A stretch of 64,000 nucleotides of DNA from Candidatus Omnitrophota bacterium (GCA_029570205.1 JAKQSI010000022.1:1-64000); one strand, 5' to 3'. Positions 45,143-54,228 are shown, numbered from the stretch's first letter. Numbers and translations: made by a program. Notes: generated by a model from the letters alone, not told the origin.

Positions 45143-46617
45143 TCTTTCCCTCCCTCCGGTTTGACCAGTTGCGCCACGGTTCTGTTGGAACGGAGAAAGT
45201 ACTTTGCGGCAACCCGCTGGACATCCGCCGGGGTAATTGCCTCCCAATTCTCCAGCAAGGTATTGACGTATTCCCATTGGTATAGCGCCTCATAGTAGGC
45301 GATCTTATCTGCGAGACCCTCGTTGGTTTCCAATCCACGAATGAAATCCACACGAAGGCGATTCTTCACTTTCTGTAATTCCTTCGCCTCAACGGGTTCG
45401 GTAATCATTTTCTCCATTTCAGCGTCGAATGCGGTGAGCAGTTCGGCGGCCGTATGGGGACTTCGGGGAACAAGGACAAAAATGAACAACCCGGGATATT
45501 TATCCGGACCGGCGTATGCCTTAGCCTGAACCGCAATCTGTTTTTCCAGGACAAGACTTTTATAGAGTCGGGAGGTCCGGCCCTCGGAAAGTAGAGATTG
45601 CAGAATATCCAGGACGTATTGATCCGGGTTATCAATGGCAGGCTTGTGATAGCCGAGAAAGACCATGGGTTCCGCATCGAATTCGACATCCACGCGACGT
45701 TCTCCCCGCTGTTCCGGTTCGACCGTTCTGACCCGTGCGGGTGGCGGTTGAGACGGAATCCCACCGAAATAGCGTTCGATCATCGGCAGCACCTGATCCG
45801 GATGAATATCTCCTACAAGAACCATGGTGCAGTTATCAGGGGCGTAATGGATTCGCCGGAATTGCTCGACTTCCTCCCGTCGGATGGCGCAGATATCGGA
45901 CATCCATCCGATCACAGGCCATTGGTAAGGATGCGCGGTAAAGGCCATGGCGGTGAGCTGCTCCCAGAGCGCACCCTGCGGGTTATTTTCAATACTGCGC
46001 CGACGTTCCTCGGTTACAACGTCCCTCTCCGAGTAGAACTCGCGGAAAACAGGGCTGCGCATCCGGTCCGACTCCAGCCAGCACCAGAGTTCCAGGCGGT
46101 TGGAGGGGATGGAGCAATAGTAGTGGGTATAATCCGAGCCGGTGGAGGCATTGAGACCCGCTGCGCCGTTTCTCAGGTAAATCTCCCATAATTCGTCTTT
46201 CACCACGAGTTTGCGATGTTCCGCTTGCAGCTCATTGAGCTTCTTTTGCAAATCGGCGATTTTCTCCTGATCCGCTTTCTCGCCTTTCGCCTTTTCCTCC
46301 GAGAGTGGGACAGCGACGGCCTCGATTTCTTTCAGGAGCGGAAGTTCCCGCTGATAATCCTTCGTGCCGATGATCTGGGTTCCTTTGAACATCATGTGTT
46401 CCAGGAGGTGAGCCACGCCGGTGATTCCGGGGCGCTCATCCACGGAGCCGACCTTGAAGACCATTTGGGCGGCAAAGGTCGGGGAATCGTGCCGTTCCAA
46501 AATCAGGATTTTCAGGCCGTTGCTCAACTCGAACTGCCGGACATCGAGGCGCAAAGATTCTGCCGCGAAAACAGGCAAGAGAGAAAACAGGGCGAAAAAA
46601 CAGACAAATGTTCTCAT
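45139..46617 (-). CDS. M16-family zinc metalloprotease, active subunit
   Basis: The 492-residue protein has a signal peptide, then the inverted zinc motif HLLEH at residues 70-74 and the downstream Glu in WCWLESDRM. SERDVVTEERRRSIENNPQG and the C-terminal LLSEGRTSRLYKSLV complete the M16 pattern. An insert of about 60 residues rich in Lys and Glu, a likely coiled coil, follows the zinc motif. With its inactive neighbour it should make a periplasmic heterodimer that cleaves small or unfolded peptides. The ATG at 46617 has TGAGG 9 bases upstream. Confidence 0.93.
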   Translation of the reverse strand: MRTFVCFFALFSLLPVFAAESLRLDVRQFELSNGLKILILERHDSPTFAAQMVFKVGSVDERPGITGVAHLLEHMMFKGTQIIGTKDYQRELPLLKEIEAVAVPLSEEKAKGEKADQEKIADLQKKLNELQAEHRKLVVKDELWEIYLRNGAAGLNASTGSDYTHYYCSIPSNRLELWCWLESDRMRSPVFREFYSERDVVTEERRRSIENNPQGALWEQLTAMAFTAHPYQWPVIGWMSDICAIRREEVEQFRRIHYAPDNCTMVLVGDIHPDQVLPMIERYFGGIPSQPPPARVRTVEPEQRGERRVDVEFDAEPMVFLGYHKPAIDNPDQYVLDILQSLLSEGRTSRLYKSLVLEKQIAVQAKAYAGPDKYPGLFIFVLVPRSPHTAAELLTAFDAEMEKMITEPVEAKELQKVKNRLRVDFIRGLETNEGLADKIAYYEALYQWEYVNTLLENWEAITPADVQRVAAKYFLRSNRTVAQLVKPEGGKE

Positions 46618-47030
46618 ACGGTAAACCTCAGATTGCTGCAAACTGTGAACTTTCCAAACTTGTAAATATACAAAATAATTATACAAAACCCGGACTCTTT
46701 CGGCTCGGGTTCCCAACATTATTCCCATGTACAGGAGAAAGTATAACTTATAGCACCTTGATTTTACTATAGATAGAGTGGTTTTTCAAGAAATATTCTA
46801 TTTATTTAAGTTGAGAGCATGACAGACAGTAACGATTGGAGATATACTCCATTCGGAGAAGATGAGAATCACTGAATTTGCATTCCTCGGTAATCCATAC
46901 GACCTGTTCAAACGTATTTACGTTTAATAGAGAGTTTGGGATCGAATAAAAACCCTATTTTCTGCGTATTAAGACATGAAAAGAAGTAAAACATTTTAAG
47001 CCGTCTGCGACAGGGAAGGCACAGAATCCA
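46618..47030. other. AT-rich divergent regulatory region before the T2SS cluster
   Basis: The 413 bases are clearly more AT-rich than the surroundings. A TATAAT-like stretch at about 46680 reads leftward for the M16 genes. A perfect palindrome AAACGTA-TT-TACGTTT at 46910-46925 lies about 105 bases before gspE and may be an operator. No coding frame is supported. Confidence 0.5.
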
Positions 47031-48701
47031 ATGGAACTTTTAATTGGAGACATACTCCTTCAGAACGGGGTGATTACCGAGGAGCAGCTCCAGGCGGCAC
47101 GGTCCGCGAAGGACGAGACCGGTGAGACCCTGGATGAGGTGTTGTTGCGTCAGGGAGCAATCCAGGAGAAGCAGCTTCTGGATATTTTGAGCGATGCCCT
47201 GGGAACCCGTTGGGTGCATATTCCCGAGCGGATTGATCCGCAGGTGACATCCCTGGTTCCGGCGGAGTTTGCATTCCGGCATGTCATTCTACCTATTTCC
47301 CGCGAGAACGGTGTGTTGACTGTGGCCACTCTGGACCCCACGCAATTGCATGTCAGCGATGATCTCAAGATGCTCACGGGTCTCGACATAGAGATGGTAT
47401 TAGCGCCCAGAAAGGAACTTCTGGAGAACGTTGAAACCTATTTCGGGACCACTGTGGAGAAAATGATTGCCGATCTCTCGGTAGGTGGAGACTCATCGAG
47501 GATGACAGAGGTTACGGAGGTCACGGATCTGCGCGACTTGGCCCGGGAACCGACGGTCATCAACCTGGTGAATCTGATTATTTTCCAGGCGGTGCAAGAG
47601 CGGGCAAGCGACATTCATATTGAGCCGTTCGAGAATATCCTGAAAGTCCGATACCGGATCGACGGGTTGTTGCGCGAAATGCCGCCGCCGCCGAAACACC
47701 TCCAGGCTGCGGTGGTATCCCGCGTAAAAATCATGGCGGACATGGACATTGCGGAGCGGTTTACCCCGCAGGATGGTCATATTCGTTTGCGCATGGGCGA
47801 TCGGGAATTGGACCTGCGCGTATCCACCGTCCCCACCGTGTTCGGCGAGAGCGTAGTTATGCGTATTCTGGACAAGACGAGCATTCTGCTCGGGGTGAAT
47901 GAGCTGGGACTGTTTGAGGATACGGAAAAGAAGTTCATCAAGTTGCTGCACCGATCCCATGGGATCATTCTGGTGACCGGACCGACAGGTTCAGGAAAAA
48001 CCACGACACTTTATGCAGCATTGAACTATATCAAATCCCCGACGCTGAAGATCATCACGATTGAGGAGCCGGTAGAATATAACCTGGAAGGGATCAACCA
48101 GATACAGGTGAATCCCAAGCGGGGATTGACGTTTGCCAACGGGCTTCGGTCCATCGTGCGCCAGGACCCGGATGTGATTATGGTAGGCGAGATTCGTGAT
48201 CCGGAGACGGCGGAGATTGCCATTCGTTCGGCGCTGACCGGACACCTGGTGTTCAGCACGCTGCACACAAATAATGCCGCTGGAGCCATTACCCGGTTGC
48301 TGGATATGGGAGTAGATGCCTACCTGTTGTCGTCCTCCATATCCGGCGTATTGGCACAGCGTCTGGTTCGAGTGATCTGTCCGAATTGCCGCGAACCCTA
48401 TCGTCCCCTGGATGAAACGCTGGCGATCTGCGGAATCACCGATCCCGAGAATTATTCGTTCATGCACGGGGCCGGATGTGAGGAATGCCGGGGTAGCGGT
48501 TACCATGGAAGAAGCGGTGTTTTTGAATTGCTTATCCTGACGGATGAAATCCGTGACCTGATACTGACGCGCCCCTCCACCAATCAGATCAACAATGCGG
48601 CCCATGCAATGTCTCTTCGGGAATACGGGCTGGAAAAAGTGCGGCATGGGGTGACAACCCTGGAGGAAGTCGCTCGGGTGACGGTGGATGATGAGATTTA
48701 G
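47031..48701 (+). CDS. gspE: Type II secretion system ATPase GspE
   Basis: The 556-residue protein has an N-terminal MshEN-like domain (LIGDILLQNGVITEEQL), then the GspE/PilB ATPase: VTGPTGSGKTTTLYAAL (Walker A), IITIEEPVEYNLEGINQIQVN (Asp box), VIMVGEIRDPETAEIAI (Walker B), STLHTNNAAGAI (His box) and a tetracysteine zinc site CPNC...CEEC. It powers pseudopilus growth at the inner membrane. The ATG is taken at 47031, although the ribosome-binding site is weak. It is the first gene of the cluster. Confidence 0.95.
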   Translation: MELLIGDILLQNGVITEEQLQAARSAKDETGETLDEVLLRQGAIQEKQLLDILSDALGTRWVHIPERIDPQVTSLVPAEFAFRHVILPISRENGVLTVATLDPTQLHVSDDLKMLTGLDIEMVLAPRKELLENVETYFGTTVEKMIADLSVGGDSSRMTEVTEVTDLRDLAREPTVINLVNLIIFQAVQERASDIHIEPFENILKVRYRIDGLLREMPPPPKHLQAAVVSRVKIMADMDIAERFTPQDGHIRLRMGDRELDLRVSTVPTVFGESVVMRILDKTSILLGVNELGLFEDTEKKFIKLLHRSHGIILVTGPTGSGKTTTLYAALNYIKSPTLKIITIEEPVEYNLEGINQIQVNPKRGLTFANGLRSIVRQDPDVIMVGEIRDPETAEIAIRSALTGHLVFSTLHTNNAAGAITRLLDMGVDAYLLSSSISGVLAQRLVRVICPNCREPYRPLDETLAICGITDPENYSFMHGAGCEECRGSGYHGRSGVFELLILTDEIRDLILTRPSTNQINNAAHAMSLREYGLEKVRHGVTTLEEVARVTVDDEI

Positions 48702-49164
48702 AGGGAACTGAAGCACAGAACTCACTGGCAAGATTCTCACCGGAAAGATGCTGGCGCCACCCTTTTTTTCTCGGCGACCTTTCTCCCGGAGGGAGAGTGT
48801 GAAGGGGGTGGCTCCGCTTAAGAGGGAGTATGAGAATTGGGGGGATAAGTGACGGAAGATCAACCGCCTCTTTATCTCTCCCAGACTTTGGGGGAGAGGT
48901 CCCTCCCCCGAAGATCGGGGGAGGTCAGGTGGGGGTTGACCGGATAGCACAAGACTCCTCGGCGTGACAGTTATGACCGAGCTTTCTTAGGAGCGAAGCG
49001 TGGCAATCTCGTTGTTGGCGCGTACAAACAGGGGATCGCCACGTCGCTTCGCTCCTCGCGATGACGTGACTTTGTAAAGGCAATTCAGTTACAGGACACC
49101 GGAGGGAATCGAGCGGCAATCGTATTGAAGAGACAACTATTCCAAGGATGATTCGGAATCGAAG
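48702..49164. repeat. Repeat-filled gap between gspE and gspF
   Basis: The 463 bases hold several dispersed repeats: a degenerate GGCAAGAT...GGCGCCACCC unit near 48727-48760, CTCCCGGAGGGAG near 48785, CCCAGACTTTGGGGGAGAGG with CCTCCCCCGAAGATCGGGGGAGG at 48878-48926, and an inverted pair of GGAGCGAAGCG (about 48991-49000 and 49042-49053) ending CGCGATGACG. No coding frame is supported. Confidence 0.75.
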
Positions 49165-50388
49165 ATGGGCGGATTCATTTATCGCGCGTTATCCCCGGAA
49201 GGCCGGGAAGTTTCCGGGAATCTGATTGCATCAACGCGATCCGAGGCGGTGATGCAATTGCGCAAGGATGGGTTTCTTCCGATTGAAATCGTTTCCAAGG
49301 AAGAACAGGTTGAAAAAACAGGGGAAGAGACGAAAAAGCGCGGTCGGGGTGGGGGCGGTCGGAGACGCGACCTTCCTGTATTTACCCGTCAGATGGCGGC
49401 GTTGTTAGCCGCGGGCATCCCGATGGTTCAAAGCCTGACGATCCTCCAAGAACAGACGGAAAATCCCGCGCTGGCAGAGGTCATTCGCAAAATTCGTAAG
49501 GATATCACAGAAGGCGCAAGTCTTTCCGAGGCGTTCTCTAAACATCCCCGATATTTCTCGAAGTTGTACTGCAACATGGTTCGGATCGGAGAGACCGGGG
49601 GCGTGTTGGACAGTGTGCTTCAGCAGTTGTCGGCGTTCATGGAAGCCGAGCAGGCTTTGCGTTCGAGCGTGATAACGGCATTGGCGTACCCGGCGATTGT
49701 GGTTGCGGTGGGCACGCTTTCGGTGAGCGTTCTGGTCTTCTTTGTGATTCCGCGACTCTCCTCTGTGTTTGCGGATTTCGGTGCGGACCTGCCGCTGCCG
49801 ACAAAGATTCTGATCGGGACCAGTCATTTCCTGGTAACCTGGTGGTGGCTGCTGCTGGGGATCGGAGTGATGGCATTCTGGGGATTCGACAAGTACAGAA
49901 AATCGCCGTCCGGCAAAAGGCAGATCGATATTTTTATTACCCGATTACCGATGATCGGTTCCATGCTGACCAAGGCGCATATTGCCCGGTTTTCGAGGAC
50001 CATGGGGACATTGACCTCCAGCGGAATCCCGGTACTCCAGGCGCTTTCGCTGGTGCAGGAAACCACGACAAATTATCTCCTGGCGGAGGCGCTTGAACAG
50101 ACGCGCGAGAAGGTCCAGCACGGGGAGGGCCTTTCCGGTCCACTTCGTCAAACCGGCAGGTTTCCGCCGATGGTAGTCAACCTGATCGCCGTAGGGGAGG
50201 AATCCGGGACATTGGACAAAATGCTGCTGGAAGTGGCGGAGAATTACGATCTGGAGGTCGATCACGCCATCAAGCGGTTTATTACGCTGTTTGAGCCGCT
50301 GGTGATTATCCTGATCGCCATCGGGGTGGGCGGGGTGATTGTCTCGTTCCTGTTGCCGATTCTCAGAATTGGAGAGGTTATCCAATGA
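49165..50388 (+). CDS. gspF: Type II secretion system inner membrane protein GspF
   Basis: The 407-residue protein has two GspF cytoplasmic helical domains, each followed by TM segments. Repeated motifs are FTRQMAALLAAGIPMVQSL with IGETGGVLD, and FSRTMGTLTSSGIPVLQAL with VGEESGTLD. Three TM segments are visible (at about 170-195, 220-240 and 380-400). It is the platform protein that couples ATPase motion to pseudopilin assembly. A basic Arg/Gly-rich linker at about residues 55-70 precedes the first domain. Its stop overlaps the gspH start by ATGA. Confidence 0.95.
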   Translation: MGGFIYRALSPEGREVSGNLIASTRSEAVMQLRKDGFLPIEIVSKEEQVEKTGEETKKRGRGGGGRRRDLPVFTRQMAALLAAGIPMVQSLTILQEQTENPALAEVIRKIRKDITEGASLSEAFSKHPRYFSKLYCNMVRIGETGGVLDSVLQQLSAFMEAEQALRSSVITALAYPAIVVAVGTLSVSVLVFFVIPRLSSVFADFGADLPLPTKILIGTSHFLVTWWWLLLGIGVMAFWGFDKYRKSPSGKRQIDIFITRLPMIGSMLTKAHIARFSRTMGTLTSSGIPVLQALSLVQETTTNYLLAEALEQTREKVQHGEGLSGPLRQTGRFPPMVVNLIAVGEESGTLDKMLLEVAENYDLEVDHAIKRFITLFEPLVIILIAIGVGGVIVSFLLPILRIGEVIQ

Positions 50389-50939
50389 AACCGGCGTTTC
50401 GACATAGTTTTACGCTGGTGGAGCTGATCCTGGTGTTGACCATCATGGGTCTGCTCAGCACGGCCATGGCGCCGGTGATGAAGAACTTACTGCGTGCGCA
50501 GAGATTGCCGAATGCGGCCGCCATGCTGGCATCCTCGATTCGCTATTGTCGGAGCACGGCAGTGCATCGGAGCGCATTGACACGGCTGATCTTCGACACG
50601 GAACAGGGACGGCTGCGGATTGAGACGGAATCCTCTCCCCTTTCTCAACCCGGAGTCTTTGAGGAAATTCCGCTGCCGACCGGCTTGCAAAAAGAGCTGG
50701 AGGAATGCGTATCCGAGATTCAGATCAAACAGATGGCGGAATACGGAACGGAGGATGTTGAGCAGCTGGAATTCCAACCGGACGGGGTAATTGTCGGGCC
50801 GACCGGCATGATCAGCGACACGTTTATCTATCTCAAAGGGAAGGATGAGTCGGAAGTTTACACGATCGCGGTGGTTGGGATCACCGGGCAGGTTTTGGTG
50901 ATGGATCATGAGGCGTCAACGTTTTACGATGAGTTGTAG
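50385..50939 (+). CDS. gspH: Minor pseudopilin GspH-like
   Basis: The 184-residue protein has a class III signal: KPAFRHS, then FTLVELILVLTIMGLLS with Glu5. The residue before the cleavage point is Ser, not the usual Gly, which could slow processing by prepilin peptidase. The body has the GspH/FimT pattern with MLASSIRYCRSTAVHRSALTRL. Minor pseudopilins prime and tip the pseudopilus. The ATG overlaps gspF. Confidence 0.87.
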   Translation: MKPAFRHSFTLVELILVLTIMGLLSTAMAPVMKNLLRAQRLPNAAAMLASSIRYCRSTAVHRSALTRLIFDTEQGRLRIETESSPLSQPGVFEEIPLPTGLQKELEECVSEIQIKQMAEYGTEDVEQLEFQPDGVIVGPTGMISDTFIYLKGKDESEVYTIAVVGITGQVLVMDHEASTFYDEL

Positions 50940-51126
50940 GCAGAAGCCCCCTCTCGGTGCGCCCGTGAACGGGTGGAAGAAGGTCCATTTCTGGGGGGAG
51001 GGCTGTGTTATGGGCCGGATCAAGTGGCTATTCGAGCGGTGGAAGAAGGTCCATTTCTGGGGGGAGGGCTGTGGGGCGGTGTCAAGACCCTCACTGCTCC
51101 GCTTGCCCGGAGGGAGAGGGAAAAGA
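50940..51126. repeat. Direct repeat and palindromic repeat before gspI
   Basis: A perfect 36-bp direct repeat occupies 50972-51007 and 51038-51073 (core GGTCCATTTCTGG). A GCTTGCCC-GGAGGGAGAGGG unit of the CTCCC-GGAGGG class follows at 51100-51119, and its GAGAGGG end is positioned as the ribosome-binding site of gspI. The frame is open through the region, but nothing in it looks like protein. Confidence 0.8.
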
Positions 51127-51498
51127 ATGGGATTTACGTTGGTGGAGGCGATTTTGGCGATGACTATTATGGCGATAGCGGTGGTGGGAATCATGGGAGC
51201 GTTTTCGGGAGCGTTGATGAACGGTTCCATGGCGGAGGATTACACGCTGGCATCCATGCGGGCGCAGCTGGTTATGGCGCAGATTCGTGCGGGAGCCATC
51301 ACACCGTATGACGTCAACCAGGGAACGTTCAGTGAAGATATAAAATTTCAATGGTCGGTCAATTTCACGGAAAGTGAGGCGGAGAACCTGTACGAGGTGG
51401 AAGTGATCATCGCCTGGATGCGATCCGGTCGAAAACGCGAGTTCAAAGTGACGACGTATCAATACTGCGATCCGTATGCAACGTCGGTTTCCATGTGA
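51127..51498 (+). CDS. gspI: Minor pseudopilin GspI-like
   Basis: The 123-residue protein begins MG, then FTLVEAILAMTIMAIAVVGIM, the shortest possible class III leader, with cleavage after Gly2. The rest is beta-rich with SEAENLYEVEVIIAW. ATG at 51127 is preferred because the upstream open frame is made of dispersed repeat. GAGAGGG lies 6 bases before it and is part of the repeat. The stop lies just before the GTG/ATG starts of gspJ. Confidence 0.85.
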   Translation: MGFTLVEAILAMTIMAIAVVGIMGAFSGALMNGSMAEDYTLASMRAQLVMAQIRAGAITPYDVNQGTFSEDIKFQWSVNFTESEAENLYEVEVIIAWMRSGRKREFKVTTYQYCDPYATSVSM

Positions 51499-51506
51499 GG
51501 AGTTGG

Positions 51507-52343
51507 ATGGAACGATACGGTGTTAAAAGAGTCAACCCCCACTTTATCTCCCCCAATCTTGGGGGAGAGGAGGCGATGTGCGTCTCTCCCGATGTTGAGG
51601 GAGAAGGCTGCGAGTTCGTGCCGGCAGCCATGGTGGGGGGAGGACGCTCCTCATCCCGACCTTCTGCCGGAGGGAAAGGGGGAGGTTTTACGCTGGTGGA
51701 ATTGCTGCTGGCGGCCACCCTGGGGGCGCTGGTAGTGACGGCTGCCTTTGCGTCCATCGCGCTCGTTCTGCGCGGGTACAAGCAGTACAAGAACCGTTCC
51801 GATGCTTATGAACCGGCCCGTGCGGCGCTGGCACGGATGAATCGTGAAATCTCTTCGGCTTTTCTTTCGCCGCATACCGGGGGAACACGGTTTGTCGGAG
51901 TACCTCAAATGGTAGAAGGGATCGAACTGGACCGATTGACTTTCATTTCTGTTGTGAACGATCCCCAGCGTTCCCTGGGAGGCGAAAGCGATTTGTGTGA
52001 GATCGAGTACTTTATCGATTCGGATACGGAGACCCCGGAACGCTGGCTGCAAGTGCGGTATGACCCGACACCGGATGAAGATCCATTCACCGGAGGTGTC
52101 TGCCATCTGCTTGGACCGAATGTTGTATCGATGACGCTGTATTATTTCGACGGCGAGTTCTGGCTGAACGAATGGGATTCCACGGAACAGATTCCGATGG
52201 CGGTCAATATCACCCTTGGCGTGCTGAAGCGCGATGCCAAGTCCTTGGAAGAATTGGAATTGTTCTCCACTATCGCGTATCCGATGGCTTATCGGGATGC
52301 CGGGTCGGAGGAAACAAATGTCGAAACGACGAGCCAAACATAA
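51507..52343 (+). CDS. gspJ: Minor pseudopilin GspJ-like with an exceptionally long leader
   Basis: The 278-residue protein has its pilin motif GGG, then FTLVELLLAATLGALVV, only after 60 residues. GAGGAG sits 4 bases before the ATG at 51507, giving this long leader. A GTG at 51495 would be longer still; an internal ATG at 51630 would give an 18-residue leader but has no ribosome-binding site. Most of the leader is encoded by palindromic dispersed repeats. The mature part looks like GspJ, with RAALARMNREISSAF. Pilin leaders are usually under about 30 residues. Confidence 0.8.
   Translation: MERYGVKRVNPHFISPNLGGEEAMCVSPDVEGEGCEFVPAAMVGGGRSSSRPSAGGKGGGFTLVELLLAATLGALVVTAAFASIALVLRGYKQYKNRSDAYEPARAALARMNREISSAFLSPHTGGTRFVGVPQMVEGIELDRLTFISVVNDPQRSLGGESDLCEIEYFIDSDTETPERWLQVRYDPTPDEDPFTGGVCHLLGPNVVSMTLYYFDGEFWLNEWDSTEQIPMAVNITLGVLKRDAKSLEELELFSTIAYPMAYRDAGSEETNVETTSQT
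51537..51690. repeat. Palindromic repeats inside the gspJ leader coding region
   Basis: CTCCCCCAATCTTGGGGGAG at about 51551-51570, TCTCCCGATGTTGAGGGAGA at about 51584-51603, and CTTCTGCCGGAGGGAAAGGG at about 51661-51680 belong to the classes seen in intergenic gaps. Here they lie in the reading frame between the start codon of gspJ and its pilin helix. Confidence 0.75.
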
Positions 52344-54228
52344 GCGCCGCTCCGGTGTTGTGCTGATCATCGTTCTCTGGGCGGTGATGTTGCTGGGTAC
52401 GCTGACTCTCGTGCTGGGCCGCCAGAATCGCACCGAGGTCAAGATCACCAAGAATGTGATTGAGAGCGCACAAACCCAGGGTCTGGCAGAGGCCGCCGTG
52501 TTTCGGGCGATGGCCGAGCTGGTCCGCGACCTGGAAGAAGACCCGGACGGGGCAGACGACTATCTTGATTACTGGTGCGACAATCCGGCTGCATTTGAGG
52601 AGGCGAAGCTGGGCAAGGGAGCGTACCGGGTGGTTCATCCCAATCCGGACAGCGATCTGGAAATGGGGTACGGTCTTCTGGATGAATGCTCGAAACTGAA
52701 TGTCAACACGGCGACTAAAGAGATGCTGATGACGCTGGAAGGAATGACCTCGGAGATTGCCGATGCCATTGTGGACTGGCGGGATGAGGACGACACACCG
52801 CTCGAAAACGGGGCCGAAAGCGAATATTACATGAGTCTTTTGGAGCCGTACCGGGCGAAGAACGGACCTTTCGACACGCTTGAGGAAATGCTTCTCGTGC
52901 GGGGTGTGACCCAGGATCTTTTCTATGGAGAAGATACAAACCAGAACGGGATGCTGGATGTGAATGAGAACGACGGCGATGAGAGTTATCCGCCGGATAA
53001 CGAGGACGGGAAGCTCCGTCGCGGCTGGTCAGCTTACCTGACCTGCTATTCCTGGGAGAAGAATGTCGATGCAAAAAACAACAACCGCGTGAATATCAAT
53101 ACGGCCACGGAAGAGGAACTGACACAGGCATTGGGGCAATTGCTGACCCCGGAAGAGATGAAGCGAATCATTGAGGCGCGTGGAGATCAGCAGAATGCGT
53201 ACAAGAGTGTCGGGGACCTTCTGGCGTCGGTAAGCGAGATCAAAGGTGCGACACAGGAAGGAGCATCGGGAGCCGGCGGAGGAGGAGGCGGCGCCGGGGC
53301 AGGAGGCAACATGCCGCCATCGAGCGGCAGGGGAGGCGGAACACAGGGAGGTGGTTCTCGGTCATCCGGTGGAGGGGGTGGATCGGGAGGCGGTTCTCGG
53401 CCATCGGGCGGAGGGGGTGGATCAGGAGGCGGTTCCAGTCCGAGAGGCATGGTGGATCGTCCAACGGGAGATGACCTGTTGTTTTCGGATGGGGGCAGAG
53501 TGTTGTATCAGCGTGTTCCCGGTGGTGGGGGACGGGGTGGCGGGGGCCGGTTCGAAGGAGGCGGGGGAGGACAGCGAGGAGGTGAAGGTCGCGGTGGCGG
53601 TTCACGCGGGGGTGGCGGACGAGGGGGACGAAGAGGCGGCCAGGATGGTGGCGGCCGGCGAGGCGGAGATAGAGGGGGAGACCAGGGCGGCCGACAGGGC
53701 GAACAAGGGCGAGAAGGTGGCGGCCAGAGACCCGGACAAGTTCCTGAACAACCCGGATTGAACGTAAGAGCCGGGCAAATCGGCACAATGGACGCGAGAC
53801 GACAACGGGAAAGTGGGGAGGGTGGCGAGCAGGGGCCGATTCTCACTGTCGAGAAGTTCCGCCAAGTCGTGGATAAAGTGACCGTAACTGCCGATCAGAA
53901 AATCCAGGGACGTGTGAATCTCAACACAGCATCGGAGACAGTCTTGAAAGCCGTGCTTCCGGACAAGACAGAATTGGCCGAAAGCATCCTGTCGTATCGG
54001 AACAGCGATAAGGCGCCATTTGATGATCTTGGGGAACTTCTGGATGTCCAGGGAGTCGACCAAGCCACATTCCGGCAAATTTGCGACCTGTTCTGTGTCC
54101 GATCAGGGTCCTTTTCCGGCGAGTTCATCGGTTACCTGCCGGATACGCAGGCATACAAGGAATTGAGAGTCGTGCTGGATCGGACAGGAACCAGCCCGCG
54201 TATCGCGTATTGGAAGGTGGTTCGGTAA
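52318..54228 (+). CDS. gspK: Minor pseudopilin GspK-like with a long Gly/Arg-rich insert
   Basis: The 636-residue protein has KRRSG, then VVLIIVLWAVMLLGTLTLVLG, a GspK-type N-terminus with no Glu5. Helix-hairpin-helix-like repeats follow: KLNVNTATKEMLMTLEGM, RVNINTATEEELTQ and, near the end, RVNLNTASETVLKAVLPD. Between the second and third, about 170 residues (53246-53755) are mostly Gly, Arg, Ser and Gln. Typical GspK has about 320 residues. GGAGG lies 7 bases before the ATG, and the start overlaps gspJ by 26 bases. GspK caps the pseudopilus tip. Confidence 0.87.
   Translation: MSKRRAKHKRRSGVVLIIVLWAVMLLGTLTLVLGRQNRTEVKITKNVIESAQTQGLAEAAVFRAMAELVRDLEEDPDGADDYLDYWCDNPAAFEEAKLGKGAYRVVHPNPDSDLEMGYGLLDECSKLNVNTATKEMLMTLEGMTSEIADAIVDWRDEDDTPLENGAESEYYMSLLEPYRAKNGPFDTLEEMLLVRGVTQDLFYGEDTNQNGMLDVNENDGDESYPPDNEDGKLRRGWSAYLTCYSWEKNVDAKNNNRVNINTATEEELTQALGQLLTPEEMKRIIEARGDQQNAYKSVGDLLASVSEIKGATQEGASGAGGGGGGAGAGGNMPPSSGRGGGTQGGGSRSSGGGGGSGGGSRPSGGGGGSGGGSSPRGMVDRPTGDDLLFSDGGRVLYQRVPGGGGRGGGGRFEGGGGGQRGGEGRGGGSRGGGGRGGRRGGQDGGGRRGGDRGGDQGGRQGEQGREGGGQRPGQVPEQPGLNVRAGQIGTMDARRQRESGEGGEQGPILTVEKFRQVVDKVTVTADQKIQGRVNLNTASETVLKAVLPDKTELAESILSYRNSDKAPFDDLGELLDVQGVDQATFRQICDLFCVRSGSFSGEFIGYLPDTQAYKELRVVLDRTGTSPRIAYWKVVR

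Noticed and set aside
48985-49072. tRNA-like or ncRNA structure between gspE and gspF
   Set aside because: The strong inverted repeat is a GGAGCGAAGCG-type dispersed repeat; no cloverleaf or T-loop consensus is present.
50908-51126. N-terminal extension of GspI
   Set aside because: The extension would be encoded by a 36-bp direct repeat and a palindromic repeat. The start at 51127 has a good ribosome-binding site and gives a normal pseudopilin leader.
53187-53846. Proline-rich minus-strand and plus-strand alternative frames in gspK
   Set aside because: These are shadows of the Gly-rich region; they lack start signals and have only low-complexity composition.
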